From positions 1 to 64,000 of the forward strand of contig NZ_JBKQWY010000010.1 of assembly GCF_047308265.1 (NCBI RefSeq): DNA of 64,000 bases, in the 5' to 3' direction. Position 1 is the stretch's first letter. The number at the start of each line of letters is the position of its first letter. Position numbers and translations under genes: made by a program. Of this stretch, positions 16,572 to 24,800 are shown piece by piece. The notes under the pieces are model-generated. The model made no database searches. It saw only the letters and a list, made by a program, of their open reading frames with translations, and was not told where the DNA came from. The DNA comes from Maricaulis sp047308265. Lineage in GTDB: Bacteria > Pseudomonadota > Alphaproteobacteria > Caulobacterales > Maricaulaceae.

Positions 16572-17584
16572 CCGGCCCCTCCGGTGCTTTGGGTAGCCAG
16601 GGCCTCCATCACGGCCTTCTGCACCGGAAGGCGATTGCTCGCCTCTTCAATGCCCAGGAAGGCCGGGCTGTCGACAACCGCATCTGCTATCTTCACGTTC
16701 CGGCGCATCGGCAAACAATGGCTCACCACGGCATTATTGGTCAGTGCCATCTTCTCGGGCGTGATCATGAAATCCGCCCCCTTCGCCCGGAACGGGGCTT
16801 CCTCGTCCCAATTGCCAAAGAAGGGCAAGGCGCCCCAGCTCTTGGCATACACCGCATCGGCGCCGCTATAAGCGGCCTCGACATCGGTTGTCACCGTCAG
16901 CGAACCACCGCCGTCGGCCACAAATCCCTCCGCCGCCGACATGTAACGCTCGTCGAGACGGTAGACCTCGTCCGGGATCAACATGCGGACATTCATACCG
17001 AATTTGGTCGCCATCAGCAGGGCCGAGTTTGCGACGGCGGTGTTGAGCGGTTTGGGGTGCGGCACCCAGGTCAGCAAGAACTCCTTGCCGGCGACATCAC
17101 CGAGATGGGCCTGCAAAGCGAGCATCATCGCCAGTTCCTGGCACGGGTGAACAATCGTCTCCATATTGATGATCGGCACGGTCGCGTGTTCGGCAAAGGC
17201 CGTGATCATCGGATCCTCGCGTTCCGTCTGCCAGTTCTTGAAAGCCGGAAAACAACGAATGGCGATCAGGTCGACATAGCTCGACAGGACGCGCGCGGCC
17301 TCCTTAACGTGCTCCTCCTCGTCGCCGTCCATCACGGCACCCGGCGCGAATTCCATCGGCCAGGTTGCTCCCTTGGCGTCGAGCACAATGGCATGACCAC
17401 CCAATTGGTGGGCCCCGATATCAAAACTTGATCGTGTTCGGAGCGAGGGATTGAAAAAAACCAGCGCAATCGTCTTGCCTTCCAGTGCTCGGCTCACGGC
17501 GCCCGATTTAAAGGCGCTCGCACGGTCGAGCAGCGCCTGCAGTTCGGAGCGGGTCCAGTCGGCAGTTGAAAGAAAATTGCGCAT
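16568..17584 (-). CDS. argF': N-acetylornithine carbamoyltransferase
   Basis: This enzyme carbamoylates N-acetylornithine to N-acetylcitrulline, in place of ordinary ornithine carbamoyltransferase. Family marks are the carbamoyl-phosphate loop FFNPSLRTRSSFDIGAHQL, the INMETIVHPCQELA segment, TWVPHPKPLNTAVANSAL and SHCLPMRRNVK. As I recall it, the acetylornithine-specific enzyme of Xanthomonas carries a key glutamate in the DGDxEEH segment, where succinylornithine enzymes have proline; here the segment is MDGDEEEHV, which keeps the glutamate. I start at ATG 17584 (MRNFLSTADW), not at the upstream TTG at 17596. It is the first gene of the arginine operon. An acetylcitrulline deacetylase gene must lie elsewhere in the genome. 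Confidence 0.92.
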   Translation of the reverse strand: MRNFLSTADWTRSELQALLDRASAFKSGAVSRALEGKTIALVFFNPSLRTRSSFDIGAHQLGGHAIVLDAKGATWPMEFAPGAVMDGDEEEHVKEAARVLSSYVDLIAIRCFPAFKNWQTEREDPMITAFAEHATVPIINMETIVHPCQELAMMLALQAHLGDVAGKEFLLTWVPHPKPLNTAVANSALLMATKFGMNVRMLIPDEVYRLDERYMSAAEGFVADGGGSLTVTTDVEAAYSGADAVYAKSWGALPFFGNWDEEAPFRAKGADFMITPEKMALTNNAVVSHCLPMRRNVKIADAVVDSPAFLGIEEASNRLPVQKAVMEALATQSTGGAG

Positions 17585-17618
17585 GATCAGTCTCAAAAGG
17601 CTGTGTGTGAAAAGACGA

Positions 17619-17641
17619 ACCCCGGCGAATACGTCCGGGGT
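17619..17641 (-). promoter_or_regulatory. Hairpin in the leader of the arginine operon
   Basis: A perfect 7-bp stem (ACCCCGG and CCGGGGT) with a 9-base loop lies 35-57 bases upstream of the carbamoyltransferase ATG on the minus strand and is followed by TCGTCTTTT. It resembles a weak terminator or attenuator. A small open frame from an ATG at 17669 runs through it and places Arg codons CGT, CGC and CGG within four codons in the loop and descending stem. Whether it works as an arginine attenuator is untested. Confidence 0.4.
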
Positions 17642-17787
17642 CCATCAAAGTCCATATCACATTGCGCATAACGCAGGCATGACGTCATACACACATGAGA
17701 TGTGACGCGTCGGCATGATCCGTGTTCGAGAGTGGAAATTCGCGCGGCAATATGAAAAAAGCGAGATCTCGTCCATCGGAGTGCACC

Positions 17788-18567
17788 ATGTCGGTTCTTG
17801 CCATTATTCCCGCCCGTTACGGGTCGACCCGGTATCCGGGCAAACCGCTGGCCCAAATTGCCGGCAAGATGATGATCGAACGGGTCTGGACCATTGCCGC
17901 CGCGGCAAGCGGGGTCGATCGGGTTGTGGTCGCCACCGATGATACGCGTATTCTGGACGCCGTTACCGCTGCGGGCGGTGAAGCGGTGATGACGGACGAA
18001 GCCTGTCGCAATGGGACTGAACGCGCGCTGGATGCCATGAAGCGCCTGAACAGCGACGCAGAGATCATTATCAATGTCCAGGGCGATGCCCCCCTCATTC
18101 CACCCTGGGTGATCGGGGATGTCGCCGAGACCCTGCGCGCCGATACCCGTCTTCAAATGGCCACCCCGGCTGTGGAATTACCGCCAGAGACCGAGGAGCG
18201 CATGCGGGCCGACAAGGCGAAGGGCTCAGCCAGCGGCACCACCGTGGTCTTCAACAAGGCCATGGATGCGATGTATTTCTCGAAAAACGTCATTCCTTTC
18301 CGCCGCAAACCGGGCGCGGGCATGCCGGTCTTCCAGCATATCGGGCTGTATGGCTATCGACGCGAAACCCTGGAAACCCTCGTCTCTCATGAACCCACGC
18401 CCTTCGAACTGACCGAAAGCCTCGAGCAGTTGCGCGCCCTGGAGAATGGCATCCCGATCCGTGTGGTCCTGACCGATTATCGCGGTCGCTCCGCCTGGTC
18501 CGTCGACACTCCCGAAGATGCCGAACGGGTGGCGGACATTATCATGCGCGAAGGCGAGCTGGTCTGA
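17788..18567 (+). CDS. kdsB: 3-deoxy-manno-octulosonate cytidylyltransferase (CMP-KDO synthetase)
   Basis: KdsB activates KDO with CTP for attachment to lipid A in the cytoplasm. The 259-residue protein begins with the nucleotide-binding loop AIIPARYGSTRYPGKPL and continues with VVATDDTRI, SGTERALDA-like NGTERALDAM, the metal-binding NVQGDAPLIPPWVI and HIGLYGYRRETLE. The start at ATG 17788 is set by GGAG 7 bases upstream; upstream in-frame codons are not family-like. Its stop overlaps the next start (TGATG). Its product feeds the same LPS inner core as the heptose genes at 43737-46705. Confidence 0.92.
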   Translation: MSVLAIIPARYGSTRYPGKPLAQIAGKMMIERVWTIAAAASGVDRVVVATDDTRILDAVTAAGGEAVMTDEACRNGTERALDAMKRLNSDAEIIINVQGDAPLIPPWVIGDVAETLRADTRLQMATPAVELPPETEERMRADKAKGSASGTTVVFNKAMDAMYFSKNVIPFRRKPGAGMPVFQHIGLYGYRRETLETLVSHEPTPFELTESLEQLRALENGIPIRVVLTDYRGRSAWSVDTPEDAERVADIIMREGELV

Positions 18568-19199
18568 TGGCGCGCCTCCTCCTCGCTCGTCACGGCAATA
18601 CATTCGGTCCCGGCGACACGCCCGTCTGGGTGGGAGCGCGTGAAGACCTTCCCCTGGTTGAAAAGGGCGAGGCCCAGGCGGCTGAACTGGGTATTGCCCT
18701 GCGCGACGCACGGCTGCGCCCTGCGCGTATTCTCTCCGGCCCGCTCAAGCGCACCCGCCGGGCCGCGGAGATTGTGGCCGACTTGACCGATTTTGGGGGA
18801 GAGATCGAAATCGATGACCGCCTGCGCGAAATCGACTACGGCAGCTGGGGCGGCAAGACCAATGAGGAGATCATTGATCTCTTCGGTCAGGAGGCTCTGG
18901 ATTACTGGAACACCGCGCATCGCCGCCCGCCAAACAGCGACTGGTCACCGGATGAAGCGACGCTGAAAACCAATGCCCTCAGCGCATTGGCTGACGCTCC
19001 TGCGCAGACAGGTTTCACGCTGCTTGTCACTTCGAACGGTGTCTTGCGCTATGTCTATGGCGAAAGCGAAGGCCTGGCCGCGGACGCCAAGGTCAAAACC
19101 GGCCATGTCTGCGTGGTCGAACGGCGGAACAACACATTTCACCGGCTCGCCTGGAACGACAAGCCGGAGACCGGACGGCTGGAAGACCTTCTAGGCTAG
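18567..19199 (+). CDS. Histidine phosphatase family protein (phosphoglycerate mutase-like)
   Basis: A 210-residue cofactor-independent-of-metal phosphatase of the histidine phosphatase clan 1. The phosphorylated His is in LLLARHGNT (His9 region); SGPLKRTRRAAEIV supplies the second conserved Arg; LREIDYGSWGGKTNEEI carries the acidic residue. The usual second catalytic histidine should lie in the LLVTSNGVLRYV segment, where family members have SHGGVIR; here the His appears replaced by Asn-Gly (TSNGVLR). That may lower or change activity, though the exact alignment should be checked. It is translationally coupled to kdsB by a TGATG overlap, which suggests a role in sugar phosphate or envelope metabolism. 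Confidence 0.8.
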   Translation: MARLLLARHGNTFGPGDTPVWVGAREDLPLVEKGEAQAAELGIALRDARLRPARILSGPLKRTRRAAEIVADLTDFGGEIEIDDRLREIDYGSWGGKTNEEIIDLFGQEALDYWNTAHRRPPNSDWSPDEATLKTNALSALADAPAQTGFTLLVTSNGVLRYVYGESEGLAADAKVKTGHVCVVERRNNTFHRLAWNDKPETGRLEDLLG

Positions 19200-19231
19200 G
19201 ACTGGACTAGGATGCTCTGTCCGGACCGGGA

Positions 19232-20104
19232 CTAGTCGACCGCGGCCAGCAGCGATTCAATCGCAGACCAGGCCTCCGGTTCGTCAAGCATGGGCGCATG
19301 CCCCACATCCGGCACTTCGGCATAACGAAGATCCGGCTTGCGTGCCTTCATCTCTTCAACGGTTTGCGGTGTGACCAGATCGGTTATGCCGCCGCGCACC
19401 AGGAGCGTTGGCGTATCCTTGAGCGCCTCATAAAAGGGCCAGAGATCGGGGACCGGTGCCCCGTCCTCGCCCAGGTGATCAATAATCGCCGCGTCATAGG
19501 CCAGGTGAAGCTTGCCGTCCTCCCCCTCACGCCAGAGACGCTTGGCAAACGCGATCCAGTAATCCTGGTCGTGTTCGCGCTTGGGAAAGGCGGCCAGATT
19601 GGACGCCTTGGAGCGTTCCGCCGCCTCCTCCCAGCTGTCGACCGGGGCACGATGGGTCAGATTGGCCTTGATGCGACCAATCCCGTCGGGATGCAGGACC
19701 GGGCCGATATCATTCAGCACCACTGCTGCCAGCCGCTCAGGCTGTTCATGGGCGATCCCCATGGTCATCAGACCGCCCATCGACGTGCCAACAAACACCA
19801 GGCGATCCAGACCCAGATGGTCCAGAAGCAGCACCATATCGACCGCATAGGTCATCGGATTATAGCGCTCAGGCTGGGGGTCATAATCTGACAGACCGCG
19901 TCCGCGCTGGGACGCCGAGATCACCCGACGCCCCATCTTAGCGATCCGCGGCGCGATATCCTCGAAATCCTTCACATTGCGCGTCAGACCATGCAGGCAG
20001 ATGACCGGCAAACCCTGGACCTCGCCCACCGGGTCGTAATCCCGATAGTGAATGCGAAGTCCGTCGGCATTAGTGAAGTAATGATCGCGATATCCGTTGG
20101 GCAT
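19232..20104 (-). CDS. Alpha/beta hydrolase
   Basis: A 290-residue cytoplasmic alpha/beta hydrolase. The oxyanion-hole segment VICLHGLTRNVKDFED, the strand RVISASQRGRGLSDYD, and the nucleophile elbow FVGTSMGGLMTMG (Ser in GTSMGG) are clear. The acid is probably Asp in RGGITDLVTPQTV, and the histidine that in PDVGHAPMLDEPEAW. Members include esterases and C-C bond hydrolases; no substrate can be given. It follows the MFS gene with a TGATG-type overlap (the MFS stop and this start share bases at 20104-20106), so transporter and hydrolase are likely used for one compound. Confidence 0.88.
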   Translation of the reverse strand: MPNGYRDHYFTNADGLRIHYRDYDPVGEVQGLPVICLHGLTRNVKDFEDIAPRIAKMGRRVISASQRGRGLSDYDPQPERYNPMTYAVDMVLLLDHLGLDRLVFVGTSMGGLMTMGIAHEQPERLAAVVLNDIGPVLHPDGIGRIKANLTHRAPVDSWEEAAERSKASNLAAFPKREHDQDYWIAFAKRLWREGEDGKLHLAYDAAIIDHLGEDGAPVPDLWPFYEALKDTPTLLVRGGITDLVTPQTVEEMKARKPDLRYAEVPDVGHAPMLDEPEAWSAIESLLAAVD

Positions 20105-21495
20105 CAGGCCGGGTCTTTCTGTTCAGTCGTCTCGCCCTGAGCGGCGGGTGCGGCTTCACCCTCTTCCCAGTCCTTGTGAAGGATACGGGACGCGAAAATG
20201 AGCAGGCCCGCCGAGACGAGATAGAAGCTGGCGCCCCACATAATAGAGTAGCGCAGGGATTCGTCGCCATATTGAGACGACAGTGCATCGGAAAGGCCAC
20301 CCAAAATCACATCCCCGGCGCCGATACCGATGAGATTATTGATCAGCAGGAAAATGGCCGAGGCTGTTGCCCGCATATTGGGCTTCACAATGTGCTGGAA
20401 GGCCGCCAGGACCGGACCCAGCCAGGCAAGCGACAAAGCGGTCGGGATGATCATCACGAAGAAGACCAGGAAAATACTGTCCGACAGGGTGGCGATCAAC
20501 AGGAAGGGGGCTGTCGCGAGAAAGGCCAGGCCGGGGATAAGGGCGTAGGCCCCCTTGGACCGCTTGCCCATGCTGTCAGCCAGGTATCCACCCATGAAAA
20601 TGCCGATCAGCCCGCCGATCAGGACGACTGTGCCGTAGAAATAGGCCGCATAGAGCAGGGTCGGCGCGCCGGACGGCAGCAGGAATTCCGGTGCCCAGAA
20701 AAAGAAATCCGGAAGCACATCGGCATAGGAGCGCACCAGAAGCGCGGGGATCCATGCAAACAGGCCGTAGCCCATCATCGAGGAGGAGGCAGCACCAATA
20801 GAGAGCAGCCAGAAGGAGGGTTTGTTCAGCAAGACCCGGAGAACTTCGCCTACGCTGGCGGGCTCGGGTGCAGGGCCGGCATCATACGCACCGCGTACCG
20901 GCTCTTTGACGGAGAGTTTGAACAAGGGCGCCAGGACCAGTCCAAGTGCGCCGACGATCAAAAAGGCCGCGCGCCAGTCCAGCACCGTTGCGATAACGCC
21001 GCCAAAGACAATCCCCACAGCCGATCCGATCGGGATACCGAAGGAATAGATTGCAAGCGCTCGCGCCCGTTGTTCCGGCGGGAAATAGTCCGATACGATG
21101 GAATAGGCCGGCGCCACGCCGCCTGCTTCTCCAACCCCGACACCCATCCGTGCGAGGAAGAGCTGGACCGGCGTGGTGATGAGGCCGCAGACCATCGTCA
21201 TGAAGGACCAGGCCGAGAGGGCGATGGTCATGATCCAGACACGACTTTTCCGGTCAGCCAGCCAGGCGATGGGCACACCGAGTGTGGAGTAGAGCAAGGC
21301 AAATGACAGACCGCGCATCAGGCCCATCATCGTGTCCGAGACCCCCAATTCCTCCTGGATCGGAACCGCGAGAATGCCAATGATCTGACGATCAATGAAA
21401 TTGAACGTATAGACCACGATCAACATGAACAGGACCCAGGCGCGATAGCCGGACGAGCTGTCAGCAGCCGCTGCAGGCACTTTACTCTCGGACAT
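20104..21495 (-). CDS. MFS transporter, Spinster-like
   Basis: A 463-residue major facilitator with about 12 hydrophobic segments. The start at ATG 21495 (MSESKVPAAAAD) has GGGGAGA close upstream. Motif D/A regions of the Spinster/sphingosine-type group are visible: NFIDRQIIGILAVPIQEELG in the first helix pair, LADRKSRVWIM after helix 2, and GVGVGEAGGVAPAYSIVSDYFPPEQRARA in helix 4-5. Such transporters in alphaproteobacteria move organic acids, lipids or hydrophobic compounds by proton exchange. It shares an operon with the downstream alpha/beta hydrolase. It is divergent from the M28 peptidase gene across 210 bases. Confidence 0.87.
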   Translation of the reverse strand: MSESKVPAAAADSSSGYRAWVLFMLIVVYTFNFIDRQIIGILAVPIQEELGVSDTMMGLMRGLSFALLYSTLGVPIAWLADRKSRVWIMTIALSAWSFMTMVCGLITTPVQLFLARMGVGVGEAGGVAPAYSIVSDYFPPEQRARALAIYSFGIPIGSAVGIVFGGVIATVLDWRAAFLIVGALGLVLAPLFKLSVKEPVRGAYDAGPAPEPASVGEVLRVLLNKPSFWLLSIGAASSSMMGYGLFAWIPALLVRSYADVLPDFFFWAPEFLLPSGAPTLLYAAYFYGTVVLIGGLIGIFMGGYLADSMGKRSKGAYALIPGLAFLATAPFLLIATLSDSIFLVFFVMIIPTALSLAWLGPVLAAFQHIVKPNMRATASAIFLLINNLIGIGAGDVILGGLSDALSSQYGDESLRYSIMWGASFYLVSAGLLIFASRILHKDWEEGEAAPAAQGETTEQKDPA

Positions 21496-21705
21496 AGTCT
21501 CTCCCCTTGATACAGGCCGCCCCGTCTTGCTCGCGAGGCAGTCCTGGATTCCGGCAAACATGAACCACCATTCAGGTATGGTCAAACCCCCTTGTGCGGC
21601 TTGACGCTATTATTCCGCCTGAACGGTCCGCCTTGCGCTTTCACGCGGTCAATGCAGGATGGTCGATGTCGGCTAACACCGACTATGGGGAAGACGGAGA
21701 ATAAA

Positions 21706-23412
21706 ATGAAACGCTTTTCGCTCACCGCCCTTCTGGGCAGTGTCGCGCTGGCGGCATGCAGCGTTGCGAAAGACGCTGCCTCGCCCAGCGAAACCGAGAC
21801 CACAGAACAGACCGCACCCACACCTGCGGACACACTGACTTCTGGCGAAATTACCGAAGCGGATCTTCGACTGCGCGTATCCACACTCGCAAGCGATGAT
21901 TTCCTCGGACGGGCCCCCGCCACTCGTGGCGGCGAGATGGCTTCGGAATGGATCGCCGAAGAAATGCAACGGATCGGCCTGGAGCCCGGATATGGAGACA
22001 GCTATTTCCAGCCGGTCTCACTGCTGGAAGTGACACTGGACACAGACGCGTCCCGTTTCGAGATCTTTGATGACGGCGCTCCGATGGGTGTGCAGTTTCT
22101 TGAAGATGTCGTCTACTGGACCAAGCGCAATGAGGAACGTGTCGAGATCGCCGACAGCGAACTGGTGTTTGTCGGCTATGGCGTGGTCGCCCCCGAATAC
22201 GGTTGGGATGACTATGCCAGCGTCGACGTGACGGGCAAAACCGTGGTCATGCTGGTCAATGATCCCGGTTATGCCAATCCGGGCAGCGGTTTATTCAATG
22301 GCAATGCCATGACCTATTACGGTCGCTGGACCTATAAGTATGAAGAAGCGGCCCGTCAGGGTGCGGCCGGCGTCATACTCATCCACCAGACAGCCCCGGC
22401 CTCCTATGGCTGGCAGGTGGTCAGCAATTCCTGGACGGGAGCCCAACTCCATCTGGCGCGCGAGCCGGGCGAAGGCCGCTTTGCCGGCGTGGAAAGCTGG
22501 GTTTCCGAGGACATGGCGCGTCGCCTGTTCGAAGCCTCCGACCTCGACTTTGATGCCCTCACCGAGGCCGCCGCGCTGGCAGGCTTTGAAGCTGTTCCCA
22601 TGACCGGTCTCACCGCAAGCGCCGACATCCGCTCCTTTTCACGCACCAAAGACAGCCGCAATGTCGTCGGCATCGTGCCCGGTTCAACGGCACCGGACGA
22701 ATATGTGCTCTACACGGGCCACTGGGATCATCTCGGCTTTCGCCTCACCACCGGCGACGAGGATGGCATCTATAATGGCGCCGTCGACAACGCCACCGGA
22801 ACGGCCGCTATTCTGGAGGTTGGTGAAGCTTTTCTGGCCAATCCGCCCGAACGTTCGGTCATGATTCTCGCAGTGACGGCTGAAGAATCCGGTCTCCTGG
22901 GCTCGGCCTACTATGCCGAAAATCCGATCATCCCGTTCAACCAGACGGTGGCCGGTATCAATATCGACGCCATGCTACCGATCGGCCGCACGCGCGATGT
23001 TGTCGTGGTGGGCCATGGTGCGTCCGAGCTGGAAGACATTCTGACCGAGGAAGCCGCCGCACAGGACCGGTATATCGTGCCGGATCTCAATCCTGAAGCC
23101 GGGTATTTCTATCGCTCCGACCACATCTCACTGGCCAAGAAGGGCGTACCGATGCTCTACGCCGATGGTGGCTTTGACCACCGCGAAAACGGTTCGGAGT
23201 TCGGCGCATCGATTGCCGAGGAGTTTCGGGCCAACCGGTATCACGGCGAGGCAGATGAATACTCCCGGGACTGGGACATGACCGGCATGACGGAAGACAC
23301 CCAGCTTCTCTACAATGTCGGCGCCCGCATCGCGAACTCAAGCGATTGGCCCAACTGGTATGAGGGCAATGAATTCAGAGCCCTGCGTGACGAACAGCTC
23401 GCTGGAAACTAA
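21706..23412 (+). CDS. Lipoprotein aminopeptidase, M28 family with PA domain
   Basis: A 568-residue exported zinc aminopeptidase. ATG 21706 has GGAGA 7 bases upstream and opens a lipoprotein signal MKRFSLTALLGSVALAAC (lipobox LAAC, Cys18). A low-complexity Thr/Glu/Pro spacer (about 20-45) leads to the catalytic half, interrupted by a protease-associated insert (about 160-320: GYGVVAPEYGWDDYA, GAAGVILIHQTAPASYGW). Zinc ligands and catalytic acids can be read in TGHWDHLGF, NGAVDNATGTAAILEVG, TAEESGLLGSAYYAENP and FYRSDHISLAKKGVP. The enzyme should trim peptides at the outer membrane or periplasm. It is followed by a strong terminator. Confidence 0.9.
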   Translation: MKRFSLTALLGSVALAACSVAKDAASPSETETTEQTAPTPADTLTSGEITEADLRLRVSTLASDDFLGRAPATRGGEMASEWIAEEMQRIGLEPGYGDSYFQPVSLLEVTLDTDASRFEIFDDGAPMGVQFLEDVVYWTKRNEERVEIADSELVFVGYGVVAPEYGWDDYASVDVTGKTVVMLVNDPGYANPGSGLFNGNAMTYYGRWTYKYEEAARQGAAGVILIHQTAPASYGWQVVSNSWTGAQLHLAREPGEGRFAGVESWVSEDMARRLFEASDLDFDALTEAAALAGFEAVPMTGLTASADIRSFSRTKDSRNVVGIVPGSTAPDEYVLYTGHWDHLGFRLTTGDEDGIYNGAVDNATGTAAILEVGEAFLANPPERSVMILAVTAEESGLLGSAYYAENPIIPFNQTVAGINIDAMLPIGRTRDVVVVGHGASELEDILTEEAAAQDRYIVPDLNPEAGYFYRSDHISLAKKGVPMLYADGGFDHRENGSEFGASIAEEFRANRYHGEADEYSRDWDMTGMTEDTQLLYNVGARIANSSDWPNWYEGNEFRALRDEQLAGN

Positions 23413-23438
23413 TCGCGACAATGCACACGATCTTCAAG

Positions 23439-23465
23439 GGCGGGCGCTTCGGCACCCGCCTTTTT
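23439..23465 (+). terminator. Rho-independent terminator of the M28 peptidase gene
   Basis: GGCGGG pairs with CCCGCC, an inner GC pair closes a TTCG tetraloop with one mismatch between, and five T residues follow. It lies 27 bases after the peptidase stop. Confidence 0.9.
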
Positions 23466-23492
23466 CGTTTCGGTCTTGCGCGAGATGCAGGC

Positions 23493-24137
23493 TTAGAAAG
23501 ATTTGCGGTAGATGAATTTCCGCCCGCGCTCTTCAAGTCGCAGGGCATATTCCGCTTCGCTGACCACAACACCGGAGTGCACGCAATATGTGGTCCGGGT
23601 CTGCTCGATCCGCGGCCAGTGAATAAAATCAACAAGCAATGTCTTCAGACCCGACGCGGAGTTCACCTCCATCGTGCCCAGGCTTTGCGCAAACACGATC
23701 TCGTTGCGAAACAAGCCATGTTCACGCAACTGATCCATTGCTTCGACAAATTCCCCACCGATGACCTGGGCCGATGAACGCCCCTCATATTGGCCACGCG
23801 TCAGGCCGAGCATGTCGGTCGCGCCGCGCGACAGGGCTTTGAACAAGCCGCGACTGTCCGTGACGAATTCACAGGCGGGATTTAGCGAAACAAGGTCGAT
23901 CCAGGTCGGGGCCGGTGCGATCACGAAGGCATCGCGGACCAGTTCGCCCAGACGCCGCTTCACACGCTCGGGCGGTTCTGATTCACCATTTTCCCAACGT
24001 GAAACCATGGCCTGGGTCACACCCAGATCCTCGGCCAGTGCGGCTTGCTTGAGGCGCTTCGACATCCGGAAATTCCGGATGACTGACGGCCAATTCACTT
24101 TACTCGAAGACTCGGAAAAGTTCATGTCAACGGTCAA
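23493..24137 (-). CDS. XRE-family regulator with PAS-like C-terminal domain (paralogue 1)
   Basis: A 214-residue DNA-binding protein. Residues about 14-65 form an XRE-type helix-turn-helix: WPSVIRNFRMSKRLKQAALA, DLGVTQAMVSRWENGESEP. The rest looks like a PAS-type sensor fold (LNPACEFVTDSRGLFKALSR, MLGLTRGQYEGRSSAQVIGG, HGLFRNEIVFAQS). The likely start is TTG 24137, since a GGGGGG stretch lies 7 bases upstream; ATG 24125 lacks a ribosome site. It is the third gene of a three-gene operon of related regulators (gaps of 21 and 3 bases). No ligand or target can be named; the PAS-like part suggests response to a small molecule or redox state. Confidence 0.8.
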   Translation of the reverse strand: MTVDMNFSESSSKVNWPSVIRNFRMSKRLKQAALAEDLGVTQAMVSRWENGESEPPERVKRRLGELVRDAFVIAPAPTWIDLVSLNPACEFVTDSRGLFKALSRGATDMLGLTRGQYEGRSSAQVIGGEFVEAMDQLREHGLFRNEIVFAQSLGTMEVNSASGLKTLLVDFIHWPRIEQTRTTYCVHSGVVVSEAEYALRLEERGRKFIYRKSF

Positions 24138-24158
24138 GGTCTGTCCCCCCTTGTGCCG

Positions 24159-24797
24159 TTATATTGATTGAATAATTCGGCAATGACCAGCCAGTTCTGA
24201 CAACAAAATCTGTTGTTCGCCTTCAGAAACAACCGCAGCGTTTGCAATCCACTTATACGTACCGTCCAAATCACGTCTGGGTATGTGTAGTGCATGTATC
24301 CGCTGCTTCACCGGCTCTTGCCCTTGTGGACGGAAATCCATCTGCCCGGTCGTTTCAACAGCCTCGATTTGGCCTTTAAAAAAACCCATACCCACGAGGT
24401 GCAGCCTCAGCGCCTCGGCTTCACGCCCGAACAGGTCACTGACCCGCAGGCCTTCAAACTGAACGCGATCCAGACCTGTTTCCCGTAGAAGCCCTTCGCT
24501 GACCGTTTCCACGTGTCCATCCTGAGCGATGATGGCGACCATTTCAGGGGACCGGGCCTGCATGTCACGCCACCCCGTCATGGGCACGGCATTGGACTGG
24601 GGATTGATCAGCGCCAGGATGCGCTTCTGCATCGAAGGTCCGGGACAGGCCGCCCCGGATTCCCAGCGCGACACCATGGCCTGCGTCACATTCAGATCCT
24701 CTGCCAGCGAGGTCTGTTTCAGATTGTGCGTGAGACGGTATCGACGAATGATCGTTGACCAAGGCTGACCCGAAGCATGCAGGTGGCGTGTATTCAT
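24159..24797 (-). CDS. XRE-family regulator with PAS-like C-terminal domain (paralogue 2)
   Basis: A 212-residue paralogue of its two neighbours. The helix-turn-helix spans about residues 12-62 (WSTIIRRYRLTHNLKQTSLA, DLNVTQAMVSRWESGAACP). The C-terminal half has the same plan: MVAIIAQDGHVETVSEGLL, TGLDRVQFEGLRVSDLFG, VGMGFFKGQIEAVET. It lacks an output domain beyond the helix-turn-helix and so should act as a repressor or activator by itself. Its ATG lies 3 bases after the stop of paralogue 3, so the two are translated in tandem; 21 bases separate it from paralogue 1. Confidence 0.8.
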   Translation of the reverse strand: MNTRHLHASGQPWSTIIRRYRLTHNLKQTSLAEDLNVTQAMVSRWESGAACPGPSMQKRILALINPQSNAVPMTGWRDMQARSPEMVAIIAQDGHVETVSEGLLRETGLDRVQFEGLRVSDLFGREAEALRLHLVGMGFFKGQIEAVETTGQMDFRPQGQEPVKQRIHALHIPRRDLDGTYKWIANAAVVSEGEQQILLSELAGHCRIIQSI

Positions 24798-24800
24798 GAG

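Noticed and set aside
15408..16871. 487-codon plus-strand open frame opposite the NAGS/K gene
   Set aside because: Composition is that of a shadow and it crosses a gene boundary on the other strand; the minus strand is well supported.
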